Shown in pieces: positions 7,492 to 15,387 of a stretch of DNA of 17,070 nt. The position numbers and the translations under genes are program-made. Origin of the DNA: an uncultured Porphyromonas sp. (GTDB lineage Bacteria; Bacteroidota; Bacteroidia; Bacteroidales; Porphyromonadaceae); assembly GCA_900546675.1 (NCBI GenBank), contig URDQ01000046.1, positions 1-17,070 on the forward strand, given 5' to 3'. Under the pieces are notes generated by a model that saw only the letters and a list, made by a program, of their open reading frames with translations, ran no database searches and had not been told where the DNA came from. Within the stretch, counting starts at the first letter, position 1. The number at the start of each line of letters is the position of its first letter.

Positions 7492-9049
7492 AGTAGGTAT
7501 AGACTTTGCCAAAGTGGACAAAGCACGCAACGCTGCCGGCGCTATCGCCGAGGACGTGCAGAGCTTTGTTGACCGCTATACGACTGTGACGGTCGAGCGC
7601 ACGCTCTGTCGCTTCGTCGGGATTGACGGAGTAGACGAGCACGATGTGCCTCTGCCTAACGTCGTCGTGACACATCTCAAGGAGCAGGAGGCTCTCTCAG
7701 ACGGAGTCTTCTTTTACCTTGCCAACGCAATGCTGGCTACGGGCATGGATCCACAGCAGATCGCTGAGGGAGTGGCTCGTGACGAGATCAACTTAACGCA
7801 CTATCCAGCGCGCACACCTGAGGAGATAGCCGATGTGCTAGAGCCTTACATCCTCAAGGGTATGCAGCGCATCGTCGAGCATAGAGAGCGCCGTGAGAAC
7901 TACCTCAACACGATCGGGGAGGGACCTAAGCCTTATCTCTATGTGATCGTCGCTACGGGTAACATCTACGAGGACGTCATCCAGGCGCAGGCTGCAGCAC
8001 GACAGGGTGCGGACATTATCGCTGTGATCCGTACTACGGGACAGAGCTTGATCGACTACGTACCTTACGGCGCTACGACTGAGGGCTTCGGTGGTACCTA
8101 TGCGACACAGGAGAACTTCCGCATCATGCGTAAGGCACTGGACGAGGTTGGCGAGGAGCGTGGCAAGTACGTACGTCTCTGTAACTACTGCTCGGGTCTC
8201 TGTATGCCAGAGATCGCTATCATGGGCGCTTTCGAGGGACTAGACGTCATGCTCAACGATGCCCTCTACGGTATTCTCTTCCGCGACATCAATATGCAGC
8301 GCACGATCATCGACCAATACACGAGTCGTGTGATCAATGGCTTTGCGGGCGTCATCATCAATACGGGTGAGGACAACTACCTCACGACGGCTGACGCTAT
8401 CGAGCAGGCGCACACGGTCCTTGCGTCAGACTTCATCAATGAGCAGTTTGCCTTACGAGCTGCCCTTCCTGAGGAGCAGATGGGTCTAGGACACGCCTTC
8501 GAGATGGATCCAATGACCGAAAACGGATTCCTCTACGAGCTGGCGCAGGCTCAGATGACGCGTGAGATCTTCCCCAAGGCTCCACTCAAGTATATGCCTC
8601 CTACGAAGTTTATGACCGGAAACATCTTCCGTGGTCACATACAAGATGCACTCTTTAATATAATAGGTATCTGGACGCATCAGGGACTACAGCTCCTCGG
8701 TATGCCGACAGAGGCTATCCATACGCCTTTTATGAGCGACCGCTTCCTCTCGATCGAGAATGCGCGCTACATCTTCAATAATATGCGCTCCATCGGCGAC
8801 GAGGTTGAGTTCAAGGAGGGTGGTATCATCCAGAGCCGTGCTCGTGAGGTGCTAGACAAGACGCTAGACCTCCTCGAGGAGATCAAGGGCGAGGGACTCT
8901 TTACCGCGCTCTCTAAGGGTATCTTTGCAGATATCAAGCGTCCTCTCGATGGAGGTCGTGGGTTGGACGGCGTCAAGCCAAAGAGCGACCGCTACTACAA
9001 CCCAACACTAGAACTAATGAAGAACCGTAAGATACAAGGCAAGCTATGA
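7478..9049 (+). CDS. kamD: lysine 5,6-aminomutase, alpha subunit
   Basis: Large catalytic subunit (523 aa, family length) of the adenosylcobalamin- and PLP-dependent mutase that moves the 6-amino group of L-beta-lysine to carbon 5 (also acting on D-lysine). It forms the TIM barrel. R185 and S190 in IRTTGQS (184-190), S239 in NYCSG and Y264 in DALYG lie one residue from the positions recalled as PLP contacts in the clostridial enzyme. IVATGNIYEDVIQAQAAARQ (157-176) is also strongly conserved. The start at 7478 lies inside the last codons of kamC (14-bp overlap). The stop overlaps the kamE start by 4 bp (ATGA), so both subunits are probably translated in step. Confidence 0.96.
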   Translation: MKTSKVGIDFAKVDKARNAAGAIAEDVQSFVDRYTTVTVERTLCRFVGIDGVDEHDVPLPNVVVTHLKEQEALSDGVFFYLANAMLATGMDPQQIAEGVARDEINLTHYPARTPEEIADVLEPYILKGMQRIVEHRERRENYLNTIGEGPKPYLYVIVATGNIYEDVIQAQAAARQGADIIAVIRTTGQSLIDYVPYGATTEGFGGTYATQENFRIMRKALDEVGEERGKYVRLCNYCSGLCMPEIAIMGAFEGLDVMLNDALYGILFRDINMQRTIIDQYTSRVINGFAGVIINTGEDNYLTTADAIEQAHTVLASDFINEQFALRAALPEEQMGLGHAFEMDPMTENGFLYELAQAQMTREIFPKAPLKYMPPTKFMTGNIFRGHIQDALFNIIGIWTHQGLQLLGMPTEAIHTPFMSDRFLSIENARYIFNNMRSIGDEVEFKEGGIIQSRAREVLDKTLDLLEEIKGEGLFTALSKGIFADIKRPLDGGRGLDGVKPKSDRYYNPTLELMKNRKIQGKL

Positions 9050-9843
9050 GTGGAGGACTATATTCAATGGAGTCGAAGGACTTTGACCGTACCCTCGACC
9101 TTTCGCAAGTAAAGCCTTACGGCGACACCATGAACGATGGTAAGGTACAGCTCAGCTTCACGCTGCCTGTACCTAAAGGGGCTGAGGCCGAGGAGGCTGC
9201 CAAGCTCCTACTTAAGGAGATGGGACTACAAAACCCGATGGTTGTCTTCTCAGAGGAGCTGACCAAGGGCTTTACCTTCTTCAATTGTTATGGTAGTTGC
9301 ACCCATACGGTTGACTACTCCAACATTTACGTGCCCAAGGTCGAGTCGACCACCTGGAGCATGGAGGAGACCGACGAGTACATCCGCACACACATCGGGC
9401 GCAAGCTGGTGGTGCTAGGAGCTAGCACAGGAACCGATGCGCACACGGTGGGTATCGATGCGATCATGAATATGAAGGGCTTCGCAGGTCACTACGGCCT
9501 AGAGCGCTATGATATGATTGACGCTTACAACCTCGGTAGTCAGGTGCCCAACGAGGAGCTCATCGCCAAGGGTATCGAGATGCATGCCGATGCCCTGCTT
9601 ATCTCTCAGACAGTCACGCAGAAGGATGTACACATCAAGAATATGACCGAGTTCATCGAGCTCATCGAGGCTGAGGGGCTACGCGACAAGATGATCGTCA
9701 TCTGTGGCGGTCCACGTATCTCGCACGAGCTGGCCAAGGAGCTAGGCTTTGACGCTGGCTTTGGTGCCAACACCTTTGCCGACGATGTGGCTTCGTTCAT
9801 CTGTCAGGAGATCGTCCGTCGCAAAGAGGCTGCGGGTAAGTAA
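9046..9843 (+). CDS. kamE: lysine 5,6-aminomutase, beta subunit
   Basis: Small subunit (265 aa) that carries the cobalamin-binding Rossmann domain. The base-off/His-on motif DxHxxG is present as D131, H133 and G136 in GTDAHTVG; H133 is the cobalt ligand. K144 in NMKGFAGHYG is the lysine that holds PLP in the resting, open form. Both numbers agree exactly with those known for the clostridial beta subunit, which supports the start at 9046 rather than the internal ATG eight codons in. An N-terminal dimerisation domain covers about residues 1-105. Further cobalamin-domain marks are LLISQTVTQKD (184-194) and VICGGPRIS (218-226). It is full length. Confidence 0.97.
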   Translation: MSGGLYSMESKDFDRTLDLSQVKPYGDTMNDGKVQLSFTLPVPKGAEAEEAAKLLLKEMGLQNPMVVFSEELTKGFTFFNCYGSCTHTVDYSNIYVPKVESTTWSMEETDEYIRTHIGRKLVVLGASTGTDAHTVGIDAIMNMKGFAGHYGLERYDMIDAYNLGSQVPNEELIAKGIEMHADALLISQTVTQKDVHIKNMTEFIELIEAEGLRDKMIVICGGPRISHELAKELGFDAGFGANTFADDVASFICQEIVRRKEAAGK

Positions 9844-9898
9844 TCACCCCCTTGGCTCCACAAACTAAGAAGTAATATAAATCAAGGTATAATACGAT

Positions 9899-10567
9899 AT
9901 GGAACTAGACAAGAATCAAGTCAGAGAGGTTATTGCCAAGCGCGTAGCCCTAGAACTAAAGGATGGCGATGTCGTCAACCTCGGCATCGGTCTACCCACG
10001 ATGGTACCCAACTATCTCAAGTCAGACGTGCATGTGATGCTACAGTCTGAGAATGGTATGATCGGTATGGGTGGTGCTCCTGCAGCAGGCCAGGAGGATC
10101 CCCTTTGGATCAATGCTGGTGGTGGTGCTATCACCGCTGTGCCAGAGGCTGCCACCTTCGACAGTGCTACCTCCTTCGGTATCATCCGTGGAGGTCACGT
10201 GGATGTAAGCATCCTCGGTGCACTACAGGTCGATGAGGCTGGTGACCTAGCTAACTGGATTATCCCTGGCAAGCTTGCCCCTGGTATGGGTGGTGCTATG
10301 GATCTGCTCGTAGGTACACGCAAGGTGATCCTTGCTATGACCCACACCGCAAAGGGTAAGGCTAAGATCCTCAAGAAGTGTACTCTGCCACTCACAGCAG
10401 CTGGTCAGGTAGACCTCATCATCACCGAGCTATGCGTCATCGAGGTACGCAAGGGTCAGGGACTCTACGTCACAGAGATCCGTGACGGCGTCACACGTGA
10501 GGAGATAGAGGCAGCCACAGAGGCTACGCTACACTACGTGGACGATGTCAAGCCCATGCGTCAGTAG
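9899..10567 (+). CDS. atoA: butyrate-acetoacetate CoA-transferase, beta subunit
   Basis: Catalytic beta subunit (222 aa) of the two-subunit CoA-transferase. LGIGLPT is at residues 28-34. The active-site glutamate is E51 in the SENG motif (50-53), which forms the glutamyl-CoA thioester. GGHVDVSILGALQVD (98-112) and NWIIPGKLAPGMGGAMDL (119-136) are family hallmarks. The alpha partner is not adjacent but is the first gene of the run, at 524-1168. No second alpha gene lies nearby, so the two are inferred to form one enzyme. It follows kamE by 55 bp and is separated from bcd by a hairpin. The acyl specificity is inferred from context. Confidence 0.94.
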   Translation: MELDKNQVREVIAKRVALELKDGDVVNLGIGLPTMVPNYLKSDVHVMLQSENGMIGMGGAPAAGQEDPLWINAGGGAITAVPEAATFDSATSFGIIRGGHVDVSILGALQVDEAGDLANWIIPGKLAPGMGGAMDLLVGTRKVILAMTHTAKGKAKILKKCTLPLTAAGQVDLIITELCVIEVRKGQGLYVTEIRDGVTREEIEAATEATLHYVDDVKPMRQ

Positions 10568-10588
10568 TCTTACGACACTACCCTTAGA

Positions 10589-10612
10589 GCCTGCCGCCTT
10601 CGGGCGACAGGC
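10589..10612 (+). terminator. UUCG-capped hairpin between atoA and bcd
   Basis: Arms 10589-10598 and 10603-10612 form a 10-bp stem with one C-A mismatch, closed by the very stable TTCG tetraloop. The following bases are CTTATC, not a T-tract. It may be a weak terminator or an mRNA stability element between the lysine part and the butyryl-CoA part. No TAnnTTTG promoter is seen between it and bcd at 10659. Confidence 0.6.
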
Positions 10613-10658
10613 CTTATCAAGCAACAACACACTATTATAGACAATCATATTTCAAACT

Positions 10659-11798
10659 ATGGACTTTAGTAAGACCCCACAAGAGGAGCTATTCTTGCAG
10701 ATGATCAGAGAGTTTGCAGAGAAAGAGGTCAAGCCTCTCGCTGCAGAGATCGATGAGCAGGAGCGCTTCCCCATTGAGACTGTTCAGAAGATGAGCAAGC
10801 TGGGCATCATGGGTATCCCCATTCCCAAGGAGTACGGAGGCGCAGGCTCTACCGTACAGATCTACACGATGGCTGTCGAGGAGCTCAGCCGTGTCTGTGC
10901 TACCACAGGCGTTGTCGTCTCTGCTCACACATCACTCTGCTGCGATCCTATTATGAGCTTTGGTACAGAGGAGCAGAAGCAGCACTACCTCCCTAAGCTA
11001 GCTTCAGGCGAGTGGATCGGTGCATTTGGTCTCACGGAGCCCAATGCTGGTACAGACGCTTCTGCACAGCAGACCTTTGCAGTCGAGGAGGAGGAGTGCT
11101 ACATACTCAATGGTAATAAGATCTTTATCACCAATGCTGAGTACGCTCACGTCTATATCATCTTTGCTATGACGGACAAGAGCAAGGGCAACAAGGGCAT
11201 CTCCGCTTTTATCGTTGAGAAGGATGACCCTGGCTTTTCTGTAGGTAAGCCTGAGCTCAAGCTCGGTATCCGTGGCTCTGCTACGTGCGAGCTGATTATG
11301 GAGAACTGCCGCATCCCCAAGGATCGTCTCCTAGGTAAGGTAGGCGGTGGCTTTAAGGTAGCTATGCACACCCTCGATGGCGGACGTATCGGTATCGCTG
11401 CTCAGGCACTCGGCATCGCTCGTGGTGCTATGGATGAGACTGTCAAGTACACCAAGGAGCGCAAGCAGTTTGGTCGCAGCATCGCTAAGTTCCAGAACAC
11501 ACAGTTCCAGCTAGCTGACCTGCAGACGCGTATCGACTGCGCTAGCCTGCTCGTACGTCGTGCAGCGTGGTGCAAGGACAATGGTCTCTCTTACAACCTA
11601 GAGGCAGCCGAGGCTAAGCTCTTCTGCGCTGAGACCGCTATGGATATGACGACAAAGGCTGTACAGTTCCACGGTGGCTACGGCTACACCCGTGAGTATC
11701 CTGTAGAGCGCATGATGCGTGATGCTAAGATTACCGAGATCTACGAGGGTACCAGCGAGGTACAGCGTATGGTTATCGCAGCGCACCTACTCAAGTAA
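10659..11798 (+). CDS. bcd: butyryl-CoA dehydrogenase (short-chain acyl-CoA dehydrogenase)
   Basis: FAD enzyme (379 aa, family length) that reduces crotonyl-CoA to butyryl-CoA, passing electrons through EtfAB. The first family signature, GAFGLTEPNAGTDAS, is at 121-135. The second, near the C-terminus, runs through FHGGYGYTREYPVERMMRDA to IYEGTSEVQR. E363 in YEGT is the position of the catalytic base in short-chain enzymes. etfB and etfA follow at 27 bp and 1 bp, the arrangement known for clostridial Bcd-Etf complexes. These can bifurcate electrons from NADH to crotonyl-CoA and ferredoxin; whether this one does is not visible in Bcd itself. Other short-chain acyl-CoA substrates are possible, but the neighbours point to crotonyl-CoA. 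Confidence 0.94.
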   Translation: MDFSKTPQEELFLQMIREFAEKEVKPLAAEIDEQERFPIETVQKMSKLGIMGIPIPKEYGGAGSTVQIYTMAVEELSRVCATTGVVVSAHTSLCCDPIMSFGTEEQKQHYLPKLASGEWIGAFGLTEPNAGTDASAQQTFAVEEEECYILNGNKIFITNAEYAHVYIIFAMTDKSKGNKGISAFIVEKDDPGFSVGKPELKLGIRGSATCELIMENCRIPKDRLLGKVGGGFKVAMHTLDGGRIGIAAQALGIARGAMDETVKYTKERKQFGRSIAKFQNTQFQLADLQTRIDCASLLVRRAAWCKDNGLSYNLEAAEAKLFCAETAMDMTTKAVQFHGGYGYTREYPVERMMRDAKITEIYEGTSEVQRMVIAAHLLK

Positions 11799-11825
11799 TG
11801 ACCCCTTAGGACACTTATTAGACAT

Positions 11826-12611
11826 ATGAAGATTATAGTATGTATCAAGCAGGTACCCGATACCACTGAGATCAAGCTCGACCCCGTCAAGGGCACTCTG
11901 ATCCGTGATGGCGTACCCAGCATTATGAACCCCGACGATAAGGGGGCACTCGAGCAGGCTCTGCTTCTCAAGGATCAGTATGGCGCTGAGGTCAGCGTGA
12001 TCACCATGGGTCCGCCCCAGGCTACAGCTATCATCCGTGAGGCTTTTGCTATGGGTTGTGACAAGGGCTACCTCATTTCAGATCGTCGCTTCGGAGGTGC
12101 CGATACCCTCGCCACCAGCTATACCATCTCTCATGCACTCAAGACGCTTGACTACGATATCATCCTAGCAGGTCGTCAAGCTATCGATGGTGATACAGCA
12201 CAGGTAGGCCCTCAGATCGCTGAGCAGCTAGACCTACCTCAGATCACCTACGTAGAGCACGTAGACTATGATGGCAAGAAGACCTTGACCGTTATGCGCA
12301 ACGTCGAGGAGGGACACGAGACCCTAGAGGTCGAGACTCCCTGTATGCTCACCTTCCTAGCATCTGCTTACGAGCCTCGCTATATGAACGTCAGCAGCAT
12401 CATGACCGCCTTCGACAAGGAGATCACCACGCTGACGGCTGACAGCTTCCCCGTCGAGGAGGAGCGTCTAGGACTCAAGGGCTCTCCCACGCGTGTCAAG
12501 AAGTCCTTTACCAAGGGTGCCAAGGCTATGGGTACACTCCACGAGGATCTGACACCTGAGGAGGCTGCTGATTTGATTATCGAGAAACTTAAAGAGAAAT
12601 TCATCATCTGA
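11826..12611 (+). CDS. etfB: electron transfer flavoprotein, beta subunit
   Basis: Beta subunit (261 aa) of the electron transfer flavoprotein serving Bcd. The N-terminus IIVCIKQVPDTTEIKLD (3-19) and the block AGRQAIDGDTAQVGPQ (115-130) are typical of the family and, in this form, of ETFs encoded next to anaerobic acyl-CoA dehydrogenases. It binds a nucleotide or FAD at the interface with EtfA. In clostridial homologues this second FAD performs bifurcation. Its stop and the etfA start are one base apart, so translation is probably coupled. It is cytoplasmic, with no membrane segment. Confidence 0.95.
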   Translation: MKIIVCIKQVPDTTEIKLDPVKGTLIRDGVPSIMNPDDKGALEQALLLKDQYGAEVSVITMGPPQATAIIREAFAMGCDKGYLISDRRFGGADTLATSYTISHALKTLDYDIILAGRQAIDGDTAQVGPQIAEQLDLPQITYVEHVDYDGKKTLTVMRNVEEGHETLEVETPCMLTFLASAYEPRYMNVSSIMTAFDKEITTLTADSFPVEEERLGLKGSPTRVKKSFTKGAKAMGTLHEDLTPEEAADLIIEKLKEKFII

Positions 12612-12612
12612 T

Positions 12613-13623
12613 ATGGATAAGACACAGTATAAAGGAATTCTAGTCTTCGCTGAGCAACGCGAGGGCGTCATCCAGAATGTAGCCTTTGAGCTCATCGGCA
12701 AGGCACGTGAGCTAGCCGATCAGATCAACGAGCAGGTCACCGCCATCCTGTGTGGCTATCAGGTCAAGGGGCTAGCCGACCAGCTCATCCATGCAGGTGC
12801 TGATCGTGTGCTACTCGTCGATGATCCCAATCTCAAAGATTATCTCACCGAGCAGTACGCACAGGCTGTCTATCACCTCATCACCGTCTACAAGCCTGAG
12901 ATCGTCCTCTTTGGTGCTACCACCATCGGGCGTGATCTAGCGCCACGTCTCTCGGCACGTCTACGCACAGGTCTCACGGCAGACTGTACGTCACTTGAGA
13001 TCGGTGAGGACCGCAACCTTATGATGACTCGTCCCGCCTTCGGTGGTAACCTTATGGCGACCATCGTCTGCGATCAGAATAGACCTCAGATGTCTACCGT
13101 ACGCCCAGGCGTCATGCGTCGCAAGGCCGACGATAAGACACGCACCGGCGAGGTTGAGGAGGTCAAGGTACCCTTTGACGAGCGTCGCTTTAAGGTACGC
13201 CTTGTCAACAAGAAGCACGAGACCAAGAATATGGTCGACATCACCGAGGCTAGCGTACTCGTATCTGGCGGACGTGGTGTAGGTACCGACGGTGGCTTTG
13301 ATAAGCTCAAGGCTCTGGCACAGACTATGAAGGCTGAGGTATCCTCCTCACGTGCTATGGTCGATGCTGGTATCATCGGGCATGAGAGACAGGTCGGACA
13401 GACTGGTAAGACCGTACGTCCTGACATCTACTTCGCATGCGGTATCTCAGGAGCCATCCAGCACCTTGCTGGTATGGAGGAGTCGGAGTATATCATTGCC
13501 ATTAACAAGGACAAGTTTGCTCCCATCTTCCAGGTCGCCGACCTCGGTATCGTAGGCGACCTGCACAAGGTACTGCCCGTCCTCACGGAGCGTCTCAAGG
13601 CGCTTCAAGCTAATAAGAAGTAA
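12613..13623 (+). CDS. etfA: electron transfer flavoprotein, alpha subunit
   Basis: Alpha subunit (336 aa) of the Bcd-linked ETF. The C-terminal FAD domain is clear: SRAMVDAGIIGHERQVGQTG, then VRPDIYFACGISGAIQHLAG, then INKDKFAPIFQVADLGIVGD, which is the ETF-alpha signature. LVSGGRGVGT opens this domain. The N-terminal half is the usual nucleotide-binding-like fold with LFGATTIGRDLAPRLSARL. No N-terminal ferredoxin domain is fused, unlike some clostridial EtfA proteins, so any iron-sulfur partner would be separate. It follows etfB by one base and precedes crt by 15 bp. Confidence 0.95.
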   Translation: MDKTQYKGILVFAEQREGVIQNVAFELIGKARELADQINEQVTAILCGYQVKGLADQLIHAGADRVLLVDDPNLKDYLTEQYAQAVYHLITVYKPEIVLFGATTIGRDLAPRLSARLRTGLTADCTSLEIGEDRNLMMTRPAFGGNLMATIVCDQNRPQMSTVRPGVMRRKADDKTRTGEVEEVKVPFDERRFKVRLVNKKHETKNMVDITEASVLVSGGRGVGTDGGFDKLKALAQTMKAEVSSSRAMVDAGIIGHERQVGQTGKTVRPDIYFACGISGAIQHLAGMEESEYIIAINKDKFAPIFQVADLGIVGDLHKVLPVLTERLKALQANKK

Positions 13624-13638
13624 ACACTCCACACAGCC

Positions 13639-14418
13639 ATGACAGACTTCCAGACCATACATTATAGTGTCAGTGCCAATGGACAGATCGGCACCCTAAC
13701 GATCGATCGCCCCGAAGCACTCAACGCACTCTCTACGCAGGTACTCAGTGAGCTAGAGATCGTCATCGATCAGATCGCTCAGGAGCGCACCGTGCGCGTC
13801 CTCGTCATCACAGGAGCTGGACGCTCCTTCGTTGCGGGGGCTGACATAGCCGAGATGGCAGAGCTAACGCCCCAGGAGGCACTCGCCTTCGGTGAGCGTG
13901 GTGCTCGTGTCTTTCGCAAGGTCGAGCTACTCTACTGCCCCGTCATAGCAGCCGTCAACGGCTTTGCACTCGGTGGTGGCTGCGAGCTATCCCTGGCGTG
14001 CGACCTACGCATCGCCAGTGACAAGGCTAAGTTTGGTCAGCCCGAAGTCGGTCTAGGCATCCCCCCAGGCTTCAGTGGCACACAGCGTCTACCCCGTCTC
14101 ATCGGGGCAGGCGCCGCCAAGGAGCTCATCTACACCGCATGTGTCATCAAGGCTGATGAGGCACTCGCTCTAGGACTGGTCAATCGTGTCGTAGAGCCTG
14201 ACGCACTCTTGCCCACCGTGACCGAGCTGGCTGAGGAGATAGCGAGCAAGTCGCCACACGCCGTAGCGATCTCTAAGCGAGCTATCAATAGGGGGCTGCA
14301 GAGTGATATCGATACAGGCATCGCTATCGAGAACGATCTCTTTAGCAACGCCTTCGCACATCCCGAGCAGCGCGAGGGTATGTCCGCTTTCCTAGAGAAG
14401 CGCAAACCACAATTCTAA
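13639..14418 (+). CDS. crt: enoyl-CoA hydratase / crotonase
   Basis: Crotonase-fold enzyme (259 aa) that interconverts crotonyl-CoA and 3-hydroxybutyryl-CoA. The oxyanion-hole region is SFVAGADIAEM (63-73) and FALGGGCELSLACD (109-122). Both catalytic glutamates are present: E116 in GGGCE and E136 in GQPEVGLG, 20 residues apart as in rat enoyl-CoA hydratase (E144/E164). This argues for a true hydratase and not another crotonase-family reaction. The start at 13639 is 15 bp after etfA. A hairpin lies between it and hbd. With hbd it links acetoacetyl-CoA to crotonyl-CoA, in parallel with the Kal route. Confidence 0.93.
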   Translation: MTDFQTIHYSVSANGQIGTLTIDRPEALNALSTQVLSELEIVIDQIAQERTVRVLVITGAGRSFVAGADIAEMAELTPQEALAFGERGARVFRKVELLYCPVIAAVNGFALGGGCELSLACDLRIASDKAKFGQPEVGLGIPPGFSGTQRLPRLIGAGAAKELIYTACVIKADEALALGLVNRVVEPDALLPTVTELAEEIASKSPHAVAISKRAINRGLQSDIDTGIAIENDLFSNAFAHPEQREGMSAFLEKRKPQF

Positions 14419-14425
14419 AACTTAC

Positions 14426-14457
14426 TAGAGCGTGTCGCACTCCTGTGGCACGCTCTA
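14426..14457 (+). terminator. hairpin between crt and hbd
   Basis: Arms 14426-14439 and 14444-14457 form a 14-bp stem with two G-T wobbles and a 4-nt loop (CTCC). The bases after it are TTTCAAAC. The outer eight bases, TAGAGCGT / ACGCTCTA, are the same as an inner part of the hairpin after kdd. Since hbd follows within 20 bp and no promoter is seen, read-through is likely and a processing or stability role is possible. Confidence 0.6.
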
Positions 14458-14475
14458 TTTCAAACCAATAACTCT

Positions 14476-15324
14476 ATGAAAATAGTCGTATTAGGCAATG
14501 GCACCATGGGTGCAGGCATCGTGCAGACGATGGCCCAGAAGGGTCTCGCCGTCACGATGAAAGGACGTAGCAACGAGTCACTAGACCGTGCTATGCAACG
14601 TATGAACAAAGGGCTTACCCGCCTCGTCGAGAAGGGTAAGATGACCGCCGAGGACGCTGACCAGATCATCGGACGTATCACCGTCACGACCGACTATGCT
14701 GACATCGCTCAGGCTGATCTAGTCATCGAGGCTATCTCTGAGGAGATGGAGGTCAAGAAGGAGATACTTCGCGAGATCGATGGTATCGTACAGCCCTCAG
14801 CAATCTTTGCTACAAACACCTCTTCGCTCAGCATCACCGAGCTAGCCAGCGTCACCAAGCGTCCTGAGCAGGTCATCGGTATGCACTTCTTCAACCCTGT
14901 ACCTGTTATGAAGCTCGTCGAGGTCATCAGTGGTCAGTGCACCTCTGAGGAAACCCTCGAGGCTACCCTCACGCTCTGTGAGAAGCTCGGCAAGACAGCC
15001 GTCAGAGTGAGTGAGGCTCCAGGCTTTGTAGTCAATCGTATCCTTATCCCGATGATCAACGAGGCTATCGGTGAGTATGCCGACGGCGTAGCTACCGTCG
15101 AGGAGATCGATACCGCTATGCAGCTCGGCGCTAATCATCCTATGGGACCACTCGCACTGGGCGACTTCATCGGTCTAGACGTCTGCCTAGCTATTATGGA
15201 GGTGCTCAACAACGAGTACGCCGATCCCAAGTACCGTCCACACCCCTTGCTCCGCAAGATGGTTCGTGCCGGACAGCTCGGACGCAAGAGCGGCAAGGGC
15301 TTTTACGACTACTCTAAGAAGTAG
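14476..15324 (+). CDS. hbd: 3-hydroxybutyryl-CoA dehydrogenase, probably NADP-dependent
   Basis: Interconverts acetoacetyl-CoA and 3-hydroxybutyryl-CoA (282 aa, normal length). The Rossmann loop is GNGTMGAG (7-14). S116 in NTSSLS, H137 in HFFNPVPVMKLVEV and E149 form the catalytic set. ANHPMGPLALGDFIGLDV is the usual C-terminal domain mark. The second strand of the Rossmann fold ends in VTMKGRSNES (26-35). NAD-specific homologues have an aspartate here (VRDI type), while GRS/GRT is the form I recall for the NADP-dependent enzyme of Clostridium kluyveri. NADP(H) preference is therefore predicted. It is the last gene of the run, and a T-tailed terminator follows at 15388. Confidence 0.95.
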   Translation: MKIVVLGNGTMGAGIVQTMAQKGLAVTMKGRSNESLDRAMQRMNKGLTRLVEKGKMTAEDADQIIGRITVTTDYADIAQADLVIEAISEEMEVKKEILREIDGIVQPSAIFATNTSSLSITELASVTKRPEQVIGMHFFNPVPVMKLVEVISGQCTSEETLEATLTLCEKLGKTAVRVSEAPGFVVNRILIPMINEAIGEYADGVATVEEIDTAMQLGANHPMGPLALGDFIGLDVCLAIMEVLNNEYADPKYRPHPLLRKMVRAGQLGRKSGKGFYDYSKK

Positions 15325-15339
15325 TCCGTCACCCTACGT

Positions 15340-15366
15340 AGCGTGTGCAGCTAACGCTCACACGCT
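15340..15366. other. hairpin directly after hbd
   Basis: AGCGTGTG (15340-15347) pairs with CACACGCT (15359-15366). AGC and GCT continue the stem inside a one-base bulge around a TAAC loop. No T-tract follows. It precedes the T-tailed terminator by about 20 bp and may protect the 3' end of the operon mRNA. Confidence 0.5.
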
Positions 15367-15387
15367 CAGGTCATCTCAAGACAAAGC

